Source: Candidatus Heimdallarchaeota archaeon
Lineage (GTDB): Archaea > Asgardarchaeota > Heimdallarchaeia > Heimdallarchaeales > Kariarchaeaceae
Assembly: GCA_026702845.1 (NCBI GenBank)
Contig: JADCLS010000001.1
Location: 62,001 to 126,000 of the forward strand
Reading direction: 5' to 3'
DNA: 64,000 bases
A program made the translations under genes and the position numbers. The notes below the pieces were generated by a model, which saw only the letters and a program-made list of their open reading frames with translations, ran no database searches and was not told where the DNA came from. Below, piece by piece: positions 45,063-53,917 of the stretch. Positions within the stretch are counted from its first letter, which is position 1. The number at the start of each line of letters is the position of its first letter.

Positions 45063-45084
45063 CTAGAAACGTGCTTGTAGAGTC

Positions 45085-45171
45085 ATGAACTTGGAAAATA
45101 TTACAAGCAATCACAAATCGATTATCTCGTGGCCTAGCAGTCAGAGAGTATGGAGGTCAGATTATGCTTAA
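45085..45171 (+). CDS. Possible 28-residue leader peptide overlapping the Cas4-like start
   Basis: ATG at 45085, TAA at 45169-45171. The frame spans the gap between the TATA-like box and the Cas4-like gene, and its stop lies 3 bases past the Cas4-like ATG (45164). The GGAGGT ribosome-binding site of the next gene sits inside it. This layout would allow translational coupling. The peptide (MNLENITSNHKS...) has no known motif and could be a chance frame. Confidence 0.3.
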   Translation: MNLENITSNHKSIISWPSSQRVWRSDYA

Positions 45172-45733
45172 TCTTAAACCTAAAATATTTGGAGGATCAC
45201 TCATTAATGAGTGCAACCAAAAAATCAGATACCAGATGGATAGGGTCAAGGGTACCATAACTCTCCCTGTCTTTGACAAGACACCTCACAATCAGGCTCA
45301 GCAAAAAATTGCGAATAAGCTGATTAATAAGGGATATACTGTAAGAAAAGAGGTCTGGCTCACTCATGAGTATGAGGAATTCGCACTCAGTCATCCCATA
45401 GATATTATTGCCCAGAAATCTGATGGGATCCTGGCTGTTGAGATCAAGCCTGAGGATAGCTCCAGATATGACCCTCAATATCAGGCAGCCATGCTTCTGC
45501 TCGAACACAATTATGCAAATTACAAGTACATTGTGTTTAGCTATAAGACAGAAGAGTTCACTCAGAAATATCTTCCTCAGCTAGATTTTGCTGAGGAGGT
45601 GTTGAGAAATAGAGTGGAGCTAATTCTCTCTGAAGTCGTTCCATTTCCTGGAGCACATTGCAATTACTGCAAGTTTGGAATGTGTGAATACAGTCCCTAT
45701 GTTCACTCAGATGAACTAGAAGGGTTAATTTAG
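45164..45733 (+). CDS. Cas4-like PD-(D/E)xK nuclease with Fe-S cysteines
   Basis: 189 residues. The catalytic core is HPIDIIAQKSDGILAVEIKP (Asp and E-x-K), followed by the QxxxY-like PQYQAAMLLLE helix. An early Cys (NECNQKIRY) and the C-terminal CNYCKFGMCEY group (C-x2-C-x4-C) give the four ligands of the Cas4/AddB iron-sulfur cluster. Cas4 trims single-stranded DNA ends for CRISPR adaptation. No cas1 or cas2 is present; instead an Argonaute starts 8 bases downstream. A role in producing or trimming Argonaute guides is inferred. The ATG has a good GGAGGT site. Confidence 0.85.
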   Translation: MLNLKPKIFGGSLINECNQKIRYQMDRVKGTITLPVFDKTPHNQAQQKIANKLINKGYTVRKEVWLTHEYEEFALSHPIDIIAQKSDGILAVEIKPEDSSRYDPQYQAAMLLLEHNYANYKYIVFSYKTEEFTQKYLPQLDFAEEVLRNRVELILSEVVPFPGAHCNYCKFGMCEYSPYVHSDELEGLI

Positions 45734-45741
45734 GTGATAAT

Positions 45742-47967
45742 ATGAGTAAATTACAATTACGTCAAATCGGTACAAATATGATCTGCAGTTTAGATCCTGT
45801 TTTTAAGCAAGTGGATGTGTCTCATATCGTCTTTGAGCAAGAAATCTCCTTCTCAAAACGACAATCAATAAGTCGGAGATACAATCAAGAACACAAAACT
45901 AAAGGGAGATGGGCCATCTCAACAAACAGTGGAATCATGATTGCCTACCTCGCGGATATTCCACATTGGATGCTGAAGTATGCTGCCAGAGTAGAGAGTC
46001 ATCAGGTTTTAAAATCAGAAAACCTGGCTGATAGAAGACTACTCAAAAGATTAGCTGATGTGATTATCAACACAGTATTCAGGTCCAAACTAATGGGCTA
46101 TACCCATGCTGAGCAGAACAAATTCTACAAGAAGGAGTTTGATATGAAATCAGGGTATAAAATCCACCAAGCAGTCTCAACTGTCTGTAGAATTACTTCT
46201 GAAGGATTTTTACTACTTACTATTGATCCAAGTACTAGATGGACTGCAATTCTGCAAGATTGGGCTAAAAGCAATAATCATACTTTGGATGATATGATCG
46301 GAAAGAAGGTCAAGGTTCCTAATACTGTATCAAATAGCTGGTCATCAGCTACTCTTCAGAAAATAGTACCTGGGTTATCTACCTATCGGATGACGAATGG
46401 AGATCGTCTGCTGGATTTCTGGGAGAGCAGCAGAGCCAAGTATTTTCTTGAGCAGTGGAACTTGCAGATCACAGGTGATCTTGTAGCTGAGGTCAAATTC
46501 AAGAAAAGTACTGAGGTTATTTCATATCCAATGTCATGTGTGAGGTTAAGCATTGATATGTACGATTCAAGCAAGAAACCTGTATCACAAAAGGTTGACT
46601 TTCAAAAGAGAGTCAAGGAAACACTGAGCATTGCTAAAAATATCTCTATGTTTATTATTCCCTTGGGAGAGACCATTATATCACTTGGTAATGAATTGCT
46701 AGATGGAGAGGCTCTATTGAGGCTTGGATATAAAACAGGTTCTCTCCCTTTACCTCGATTACGCTTCGCGAACAATGGTGTGATACAGGCTAAACCTGGC
46801 ATGTTCTCAATCAAAAGTGGCTTGACCAAATTTGGCCCGGTATCTGGTCCTAAAGAGATTACCATTCATTTTGTATGTCCAGCAGATATTTCCTCTGAGA
46901 AAGTAAAAGATGTGATGAATAAAATCAAAGGTAAAGCAGCATATTTCAAGCTGGGGGACTTCAAAGTTGGAAGAATCATCCAGGATACTTCTACTCAGGA
47001 AACTCTAAATGAGTTTAGGAAAGAAATTTACCTTTCTCAACAGAGGCATATTGTTTTTGTTATGGAAACAGAAAATATGTCCTATTATAAGCTCAAGAAG
47101 ATATTTGAGAATACTAATAATATTCCTACAAAAGGGATTTCCAGGTCTACATTCTACAAACTTGCACGCAATGATAGATCTGCATCAGCAATCTATGAGT
47201 ACATGTCTCTCATCAGCTATGCACGAACGATGATAAAAGGTGAGGCAATGATATTGTTTGAGGATTCTCTTCCTGGTCTGGAAAACTATAATCCCCTTTT
47301 CCTTGCCATGGATATCAGTTTTGATCCTGTAAAGCAGGAATCAGCCTCTGCTGATATCGTGGCCATGACAAGTGAGGGATATCTTATCCCTGGAGGAGAG
47401 AAGACCAAATTTCTTGAGGGTTTGTTTGTAGCTGAGCATATCGCTGAGTGGTTGTACAACAAATTGGTACAGAATATCGTCACTATGCGATCCTTGTTTG
47501 AGGATACTCCCAACTTGATATTATATATTCATGATGGTGCCATGACAGAAAATCAGGTTATAGCATTCGAGGAGGGGATTGCAATCGCCCAGGAAAGACT
47601 GGGGAAGGAGTATCCCATGGAATATATTGTCATAGAGGTTACAAAAAGGGTTCCTGAACGATTGTACCAGAATTTTGGATCAAATGCTGAGATAGGGACC
47701 TATATGAAGTCGTCAAGTCGTGGCTGGTTGGTTGCATCTAATCCTCAATCATGGTTGGGAGCCTCTGCTTTGCTGAGAATCAGAATACGTGCAGATAGTA
47801 CGGGATCTCTATCTCTGATAAAGGCCATTCATATCATGCATAATTTGAGATTTCTCAATCCTGTCTCTCCTTTTAATCGTCAGAAGGAACCCATTATACA
47901 GCAATTTGCCCATAAAAAATCAAATCTATATAGAAAAGGCCTTGATCCTGATTATTTACCATTCTAA
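45742..47967 (+). CDS. Long prokaryotic Argonaute with apparently intact catalytic site
   Basis: 741 residues with N, PAZ-region, MID and PIWI portions. PIWI residues fit a DEDH tetrad: Asp524 in LFLAMDISFDP, a Glu finger at 553 or 559 (GGEKTKFLEGLF), Asp598 in LILYIHDGAM and His724 in QQFAHKKSN. The MID region has YYKLKKIF ... STFYKLARND in the place of the 5'-phosphate pocket motif. Long catalytic Argonautes cut DNA or RNA using short guides to defend against plasmids and viruses. It is transcribed with the Cas4-like nuclease, 8 bases apart, and ends convergent with an S10 peptidase. Guide type (DNA or RNA) cannot be deduced. Confidence 0.92.
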   Translation: MSKLQLRQIGTNMICSLDPVFKQVDVSHIVFEQEISFSKRQSISRRYNQEHKTKGRWAISTNSGIMIAYLADIPHWMLKYAARVESHQVLKSENLADRRLLKRLADVIINTVFRSKLMGYTHAEQNKFYKKEFDMKSGYKIHQAVSTVCRITSEGFLLLTIDPSTRWTAILQDWAKSNNHTLDDMIGKKVKVPNTVSNSWSSATLQKIVPGLSTYRMTNGDRLLDFWESSRAKYFLEQWNLQITGDLVAEVKFKKSTEVISYPMSCVRLSIDMYDSSKKPVSQKVDFQKRVKETLSIAKNISMFIIPLGETIISLGNELLDGEALLRLGYKTGSLPLPRLRFANNGVIQAKPGMFSIKSGLTKFGPVSGPKEITIHFVCPADISSEKVKDVMNKIKGKAAYFKLGDFKVGRIIQDTSTQETLNEFRKEIYLSQQRHIVFVMETENMSYYKLKKIFENTNNIPTKGISRSTFYKLARNDRSASAIYEYMSLISYARTMIKGEAMILFEDSLPGLENYNPLFLAMDISFDPVKQESASADIVAMTSEGYLIPGGEKTKFLEGLFVAEHIAEWLYNKLVQNIVTMRSLFEDTPNLILYIHDGAMTENQVIAFEEGIAIAQERLGKEYPMEYIVIEVTKRVPERLYQNFGSNAEIGTYMKSSSRGWLVASNPQSWLGASALLRIRIRADSTGSLSLIKAIHIMHNLRFLNPVSPFNRQKEPIIQQFAHKKSNLYRKGLDPDYLPF

Positions 47968-47987
47968 TATATTATAACAACATTTAA

Positions 47988-49454
47988 CTAACTAAGAAAA
48001 TTAACAAACACTTCTCTGACCTTTGGCATGCAGGCCTCTTTTATATACATCATATGACCGGCTTCGTAGAAACTCATACTCACATTGCCTCGTAGCTCAG
48101 GTTCAAGGCCTAAGTGATTGAACGTATACTCAGTGGAGAAAAACGGCGTTGCCATATCGTAGTAGCCGTTCATCACATGAACCTTTAGTGCAGTGTTTTT
48201 GGATATGGCATCTCTCAGGGTCTCAGCTACATTCAAACCCTGTGCATAACCCTGCTTGGGTTTGTATACCCATTTGGTATACAGACCACCTAAAATCTCG
48301 TAAAGAAGATCTGTCTCATAATTCAATTCTCGTCGGATATAATCATTAAATGCAGCGGTATATGGTCCACGAATGGCAGTCATACTGGGGTCATGAGAAT
48401 ATGATCCGTCAGCTGCATCACGATCGATACCGAGGTAACGACTATCTAGCCTACCTACAGTTCTTTTCTTTTGTCTGAGTAGTTCTTTGTTGTATTTCCC
48501 AACGGATAGTCTGAGGTTGACATTCTCGATATATTCCTCAGAAAGACCAGTATATCGCTTGATCTTCTTAATTATTGCAGTTCTCTCATCACCCACAAGT
48601 GAATCTCCCTTGTTGTATGCCAGTAGTAATTCAGTATTGCAGAAGTTCCTCACCTCATCCATTGTTTTCTCAAGATCTTGTTGCAGATCATCCTCGAGCA
48701 TCTTATGGTAATATGATGTTGCAGTCAAAGTGGGTAGAACTAATCGGGGTTCCTGATCTCCATTGTGATTATTGAAATCCAAAATGGAGCTAACGAGTAT
48801 GATCCCATTAAGATAAATACCATGTCTATCCTGAAGATATCCAGATAATCCCGCAGCACGGGTTGTACCATAAGATTCACCAATGAGATATATGGGGCTG
48901 GACCACCTGCCAAATCTAGTTGTGAATAATCTGATAAATTCTGCCACAGATTCTACATCCTTTGATACCTCATAGAATTGATCCGGGTTTTCTCCCTTTG
49001 TTGATCTGGAATATCCAGTACCTACGGGATCTATAAAACACAGATCAGCTTTGTCCAGTATTGAGAATTCATTCTCAATCATCTTGTAGGGAGGAGGGAG
49101 CAGGGATTCATCCTCTGCCTCAACCTGAATACGCTTTGGACCAAGCATCCCCAGGTGTAGCCACACAGAGCTGGAACCTGGACCTCCATTGAAACTATAC
49201 ATCATGGGCCTTGTATGTGGATCATCCACATCATTCTTGGTATAACTTACAAAAAACACCTCAGCTTTTGTCTCAGGTCCTTTTTCCTCACTTTCATACT
49301 TCAAAAACATCGTTCCTGCTCTGGCTGTATATTTTATCGTTTCACCATCAATTTTGATGGAATGTTTTGTTTCCACCAGCTTTTCCTCTGGTTTATCCTT
49401 CATATCTTTTTTATATACATAAAGTGTTGATTCTTTCTGCTTATCATCAGTCAT
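47988..49454 (-). CDS. S10-family serine carboxypeptidase-like protein
   Basis: 488 residues from ATG 49454; an earlier in-frame ATG at 49487 has no ribosome-binding site. The alpha/beta-hydrolase core shows the oxyanion loop FNGGPGSSSVWLHLG, nucleophile YLIGESYGTTR, catalytic Asp in NGYYDMATPF and His in YEAGHMMYI, the complete S10 set. No signal peptide is seen, so it would act in the cytoplasm on peptides. S10 enzymes are common in eukaryotes and also occur in bacteria and archaea. It converges on the Argonaute gene. Confidence 0.88.
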   Translation of the reverse strand: MTDDKQKESTLYVYKKDMKDKPEEKLVETKHSIKIDGETIKYTARAGTMFLKYESEEKGPETKAEVFFVSYTKNDVDDPHTRPMMYSFNGGPGSSSVWLHLGMLGPKRIQVEAEDESLLPPPYKMIENEFSILDKADLCFIDPVGTGYSRSTKGENPDQFYEVSKDVESVAEFIRLFTTRFGRWSSPIYLIGESYGTTRAAGLSGYLQDRHGIYLNGIILVSSILDFNNHNGDQEPRLVLPTLTATSYYHKMLEDDLQQDLEKTMDEVRNFCNTELLLAYNKGDSLVGDERTAIIKKIKRYTGLSEEYIENVNLRLSVGKYNKELLRQKKRTVGRLDSRYLGIDRDAADGSYSHDPSMTAIRGPYTAAFNDYIRRELNYETDLLYEILGGLYTKWVYKPKQGYAQGLNVAETLRDAISKNTALKVHVMNGYYDMATPFFSTEYTFNHLGLEPELRGNVSMSFYEAGHMMYIKEACMPKVREVFVNFLS

Positions 49455-49597
49455 GAGCTGAATTTTCAAATTGAGTTTATATTGCATCCGTATGGGGAGT
49501 ATTATTAATGCTAAATTTACAAATTTCTCGAGATTTTTTCATTTGATTGATCAAATAAGCTCAATTTCTAATAGAAGAGAAATTGATATGAAATTGT

Positions 49598-50611
49598 TTG
49601 AGAAGTGTAACACAGCAGGTAGCATCAGAAAAAGATATTCAAGACATTATCCGCCATCATTTTGATAATACACCCATTGGAATGATATCCTTACTCTCAG
49701 ATGGCTGGTACTCCGTGGCCTATGATGTTGAGCTTCCAGAAATGGATTTTGATGTCATCATCAAACTTGATATTCCTGATCCTAGTCATACCCAGATCTA
49801 TGAGCATAGTTGTCTCAGAACTGAGGTAGAATCAATTGAATTTCTCAAAAATCAGGATTTCGATCTTCCACTCCCCGATCTGTTGGGTTATGACCTTATT
49901 GGTGATTTGATTGGAAGAGGATATATGGTTACTCGCAAGTTCCGTGGTCATAACCTTGATTCGATCAAGAAAAAATTAAGGAAGAATCAACTGGAACATA
50001 TAGATAATCAAATAGGACAATTACATCGCAAACTTCATTCTCAGACCCACGATCAATATGGGTATTTTATTGATCATCCTCAATATCCAACATCATCTAG
50101 TACCTGGTACAGTAGTTTTTCGAAGATGATGCTAAATTTGTTTGAGGATGCAAGAATATATGATGTTACACTTCCCTTTGATACACAAGAGGTTATCAGC
50201 TTGCTTGATAAATCCCAAGATTCCTTCGATATGGTCGAAAAACCATGTTACATTCACTGGGATCTCTGGTATGGTAACATCTTCGTTATAGAGAAAAATG
50301 GTTCATGGGAGATCGAGGGGATTATTGATTTTGAGAGAGCTATCTGGGGTGATCCTCTCATGGAATCACTATTCAGGGGTCAAAAGAAGAATATGAATGT
50401 GATCCTAGGCTACCAGAATCCATTGTTAGAAGATGATCATGCTCGTTTTCGGGATGCTTGGTATGATCTTTATCTAGGTACATTAATGTATATTGAAGCC
50501 TACGTCAGGCAGTATTCTTTCATCATTAGAATCGGATTTAAGCAGTATTGCAAGAAATTCTGGAAACCAGCATTACAGTATCTGAAACAATCACAAACTA
50601 AGCACAACTAG
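49598..50611 (+). CDS. Aminoglycoside phosphotransferase-family kinase
   Basis: 337 residues from TTG. The protein-kinase-like fold shows a Gly-rich opening LLSDGWYSVAYDVEL, a Lys in VIIKLDIPD, the catalytic loop CYIHWDLWYGNIF (HxDxxxxN) and the metal site GIIDFERAIWGDP. Such APH-type enzymes phosphorylate antibiotics, choline, fructosamine or other small molecules. The substrate is unknown here, and no resistance context is seen. The stop overlaps the convergent transporter pseudogene by 21 bases. Confidence 0.85.
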   Translation: MRSVTQQVASEKDIQDIIRHHFDNTPIGMISLLSDGWYSVAYDVELPEMDFDVIIKLDIPDPSHTQIYEHSCLRTEVESIEFLKNQDFDLPLPDLLGYDLIGDLIGRGYMVTRKFRGHNLDSIKKKLRKNQLEHIDNQIGQLHRKLHSQTHDQYGYFIDHPQYPTSSSTWYSSFSKMMLNLFEDARIYDVTLPFDTQEVISLLDKSQDSFDMVEKPCYIHWDLWYGNIFVIEKNGSWEIEGIIDFERAIWGDPLMESLFRGQKKNMNVILGYQNPLLEDDHARFRDAWYDLYLGTLMYIEAYVRQYSFIIRIGFKQYCKKFWKPALQYLKQSQTKHN

Positions 50612-51469
50612 TAGTCCTATGATTGTTAGAAGAGATCCAGCAATGATCTTCCAGGTCATTTTTTCCTTCAACCAGATAAATGCAACCGGTAATGCGAATA
50701 ATGGACCTGTGGCTGTTAGTATTCCAGTTAGCCCAGCACCTAATTCCTGTGTGCTTCTAACCAGATAGTAACTGGAGAGATATGTTCCCAGAACTCCTGC
50801 TATGATAATCATCATCACAAAATAGTTGTCTAAAGGTTTGATTTTCTTACTTCTCTTTGATGTTCCTCATGTCATGAATGTCAATAATAGAGTTGCAGCT
50901 GGCATTCTCACCGAGTTGGCCACAATAGCATCAACATTCACAGACGCCATGGTGATTGTAATCACCCCTCCAGCATAGAATACGATGGCCATGAATGCTA
51001 GGACAAAACCAACCATTCTATTACCATGGGTATCCTCCTCCTCTTTATCCTTCTGTGAGAGTAGGATAATACCCGTGACGATCACCAAAGTACCGAAGAG
51101 ATACATGCCAGTGATAGGTTCTCCCAATATGAAAAAAGCGAGTAGTACAGTAAAAAATGGATAGGTATTGACAATAGGTGTCGCTACTTTGACACTGATA
51201 ATCTCTTGAGATCCAAAATAACTGGTATCTCCTAATACAATATTGAACAGAACTGAGAGTACAAGCATAGCAATAATGAGATAATCCAGGCCCATCAGGG
51301 ATGGATACTCACCAATAATCAGAAGATGGATCAGGAACAGAAGAGCCCCCACTCCCGATCTGAAAGCATTCAGTTTAATTGCAGATCCATACTCAGTTAA
51401 CCTCTTCATGATCACACTTGAAAAGGCAAAAGTTGCTGCAGCTAGTAATGGATAGGCAATTGCCAGCAT
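50591..51469 (-). pseudogene. EamA/DMT-family transporter interrupted by an in-frame TGA
   Basis: Reading from 51469, ten hydrophobic helices typical of the drug/metabolite transporter family are present (two EamA repeats: PLLAAATFAFSSVIMKRL in the first, GLTGILTATGPLFALPVAF in the second). A single TGA at 50867-50869 interrupts the frame in the loop between repeats, and downstream codons continue in the same frame for 91 residues with full helices. A CGA to TGA change would explain it. Readthrough or selenocysteine is unlikely at a transporter loop. It is either a fresh pseudogene or a strain variant. Confidence 0.8.
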
Positions 51470-51598
51470 GATCGCAATTATTAATCTGAGAAGATAAACT
51501 AGATGATCGAAGTCATCTGTTCAATTATTTATTTCGTAATCAAATTAACTGCATTCTATCGATTATCTCAAATAAAGAGTGGCTGATTAAGCGATGGG

Positions 51599-52915
51599 AT
51601 GATACCTGAGCTAACGATAATCCGAGGAATAATTACCAATCCACATGAAATAATTAAGGATGGAGCAATTGTAATTCAAGGAGATACTATCATAGCCAAG
51701 GGGCCTTTTACTCAAATTGTTCAGGATTATGATTCCAATAATATTGTTGGACACAAGAATGCAATCATTATGCCGGGATTTGTAAATACACATTCTCATG
51801 CAGTACAGACTTTTTTTCGAGGAGCTGGGGATGATAAAGAATTACTTGATTGGTTAGGAGATGTAATTCTACCTGGAGAGGCAACACTGAAAGCAGATGA
51901 GGTTTACGCATCAAGTAGAATTGGCTATGCTGAGATGTTACTTTCAGGTATTACTACCACCAATGATATGCTAACGGGAAATCATGCCGCACAAGGGCTC
52001 AAAGCAGCTGTTGATAGTGGTATTCGTGGTCGGGTTGGAAAGATGCTCATGGATCGAAATGTACCTGAGCCAATGCTTGGTGACACAGAAGAAGTGCTGA
52101 ATGAGGCTCATTCCCTTGCTGAGCAGTATCCCAAGGGTAATCACATACAATTCTCATTCACACCTAGATTTATCATCACCTGTACTGATGATTTGATGCG
52201 ATTATCATCCGATGCAGCCAAAGAACATCAACTCATGTTTCATACTCATGCAGCTGAGAATAGAGCTGAGGGCAAAACTGTAAAAGAATTGACAGGCAAA
52301 TCCTACATCCATGCCATGGATCATCTACATGGCTTGGGTGAACATGCTATTCTGGCACATTGTGTATGGACCGATGAATCCGAGCAGCAACTACTCAAAA
52401 CAACTAATACTAGGATCTCACATAATCCATCCTCAAATTCCAAACTCGCATCTGGTATTGCACCAGTACATGATTATCTGGAGATGGGCCTTAAGGTAGG
52501 TTTAGCAACAGATGGATCACCAGCAACAGGTGGTCATGATTTCTTCTTGGAGATGAGACTTGCAACCTTTCTGCAAAAAGCTAGATTGAAGAATCCCATG
52601 GCACTTCCTGCTCCTAAAGTTTTTGAAATGGCAACGATTGGTGGTGCACAGGCACTTAATCTTGATAATGTTGGCCTATTACAACCTGGATACAAGGCAG
52701 ACATCACAGTCCTCAATCCCCGTCTTCCCAATGCTTTTCCCATGTATAATCCATATTCATATATTGTCTATACAGCATCTCCACGGGATGTATCTGATGT
52801 TTTTGTAGCTGGAGTTCATAAAGTCAAAAATTATCAATTGATGGATGATTTATCCAAATATTACTCAATGGCAACAGCCTATGCCGAGGATAAGCCATTT
52901 ATTACACGAATTTAA
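51599..52915 (+). CDS. Amidohydrolase of the ATZ/TRZ family, nucleobase or adenosine-type deaminase
   Basis: 438 residues. Metal and active-site residues are in order: GFVNTHSHAVQTFFRG (HxH), LMFHTHAAE, AILAHCVWTDE, then the SHNPSSNSKLASG loop and the catalytic Asp in GLATDGSPATGG. Family members deaminate S-adenosylhomocysteine, methylthioadenosine, guanine, 8-oxoguanine or triazines. The Asn/Ser-rich loop is typical of the adenosine-derivative group (MtaD-like), but substrate assignment needs assay. It ends convergent with the PARP-finger gene, overlapping by 4 bases. Confidence 0.87.
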   Translation: MIPELTIIRGIITNPHEIIKDGAIVIQGDTIIAKGPFTQIVQDYDSNNIVGHKNAIIMPGFVNTHSHAVQTFFRGAGDDKELLDWLGDVILPGEATLKADEVYASSRIGYAEMLLSGITTTNDMLTGNHAAQGLKAAVDSGIRGRVGKMLMDRNVPEPMLGDTEEVLNEAHSLAEQYPKGNHIQFSFTPRFIITCTDDLMRLSSDAAKEHQLMFHTHAAENRAEGKTVKELTGKSYIHAMDHLHGLGEHAILAHCVWTDESEQQLLKTTNTRISHNPSSNSKLASGIAPVHDYLEMGLKVGLATDGSPATGGHDFFLEMRLATFLQKARLKNPMALPAPKVFEMATIGGAQALNLDNVGLLQPGYKADITVLNPRLPNAFPMYNPYSYIVYTASPRDVSDVFVAGVHKVKNYQLMDDLSKYYSMATAYAEDKPFITRI

Positions 52916-53868
52916 TTCAAAATAGTATCGAGGATGTTTCTTGCCTCAATATCAGGTAGAATAGCCAATAGCTCCTTTAGTATTTCTTTTTGATCATCAA
53001 CCAATTCTGGAGTTAGTCTACTAATCGCTTCATGTATTATTTCATGACCTGATTCATCTTGTGGTGCACATTTCACATGCATGGATTCAGCAGTAGGAAA
53101 TCTACGCTCATTCCTCTCCATCCACAGAGGTTTCAGCAGTTTCAATTCAGACTTCATGATCTTTTCTCCACAGATCTTACAAGATGCTCTGCTGGATTTT
53201 GCCAGTTCAAACACAACTTCAGTGCCAGATGGTCTATCCCATCCCTTTGCCTCATAAATCTCAATGCTCATAGTATTCTTCTCAATCTCTGTCTCCGAGG
53301 GATTGACTAAAATCCTACTTCCCTTACTACTGTGAAATTGTATTTCATCATTTCCTCCAAGTTTTGTTATCACATCTATCGCAATGATAGTATCTCCCTT
53401 TTGAACTGGAAGATTAGAAAAATCATCCCAGAGGGTTAATTTGCTTTTCTTATCATCATCCTGTACATAAAGGGTTCGTGACATTCTCATCTTGCCCTCA
53501 TCATCCTCTATCTCCCTAACTTTCATAGCTCTGGCTACTTCCGTCTTGAATGTGGCTTTCCTTTCTGGATCTGTAAATGATGTAATGGCTTTCACATCAA
53601 AAGCAGAACTAGTGAATTCTGATTTCAATTCATCAATCATTTTCTTAATATCATCGGGTAGCGACATGGTCACATTTGCATGTGTCAGTTCTTTGGGGAA
53701 TTTCTTTATTGCACATTCAATGTGATGCCACTGAAAGGATGTGAATTCATCATCTCCTTTCCTGAATACGCTTTCTTTACCAAATCTAGGTACTCCTTTG
53801 GCAATTTTATCCTTGCAGATCCTACATGCAGCTCTAGCAGATTTCGATTCTTCAATCACATCAGGCAT
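52912..53868 (-). CDS. Protein with two PARP-type zinc fingers flanking an OB-fold
   Basis: 318 residues. Residues 8-60 hold a PARP-type finger: SKSARAACRIC ... WHHIEC, ligands Cys15, Cys18, His49, Cys52. Residues 222-270 hold a second copy: AKSSRASCKIC ... MHVKC, ligands Cys230, Cys233, His264, Cys267. Both have C-x2-C-x30-H-x2-C spacing and the RASCxxC lead-in of human PARP1 finger 1. Between them (about 110-190) is an RPA-like OB fold (TLYVQDDDKKSKLTLWDDF). In eukaryotes these fingers recognise DNA breaks. No ADP-ribosyltransferase domain is present here, so a break-binding adaptor is inferred. Confidence 0.88.
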   Translation of the reverse strand: MPDVIEESKSARAACRICKDKIAKGVPRFGKESVFRKGDDEFTSFQWHHIECAIKKFPKELTHANVTMSLPDDIKKMIDELKSEFTSSAFDVKAITSFTDPERKATFKTEVARAMKVREIEDDEGKMRMSRTLYVQDDDKKSKLTLWDDFSNLPVQKGDTIIAIDVITKLGGNDEIQFHSSKGSRILVNPSETEIEKNTMSIEIYEAKGWDRPSGTEVVFELAKSSRASCKICGEKIMKSELKLLKPLWMERNERRFPTAESMHVKCAPQDESGHEIIHEAISRLTPELVDDQKEILKELLAILPDIEARNILDTILN

Positions 53869-53917
53869 TAAATTCTATGTATTCTATCCTTTTTTTAATA
53901 TTTGTTATCAAGCAGTA

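Noticed and set aside
45164..45733. Calling the Cas4-like gene a CRISPR adaptation gene
   Set aside because: No cas1, cas2 or array is adjacent, and the gene is coupled to Argonaute.
23909..48000. Integrase, transposase or terminal repeats bounding the defence island
   Set aside because: No mobile-element gene, tRNA attachment site or matching boundary repeat could be recognised.
50867..50869. Selenocysteine codon in the EamA gene
   Set aside because: The position is a cytoplasmic loop with basic residues, no redox motif is nearby and no SECIS-like hairpin was seen.
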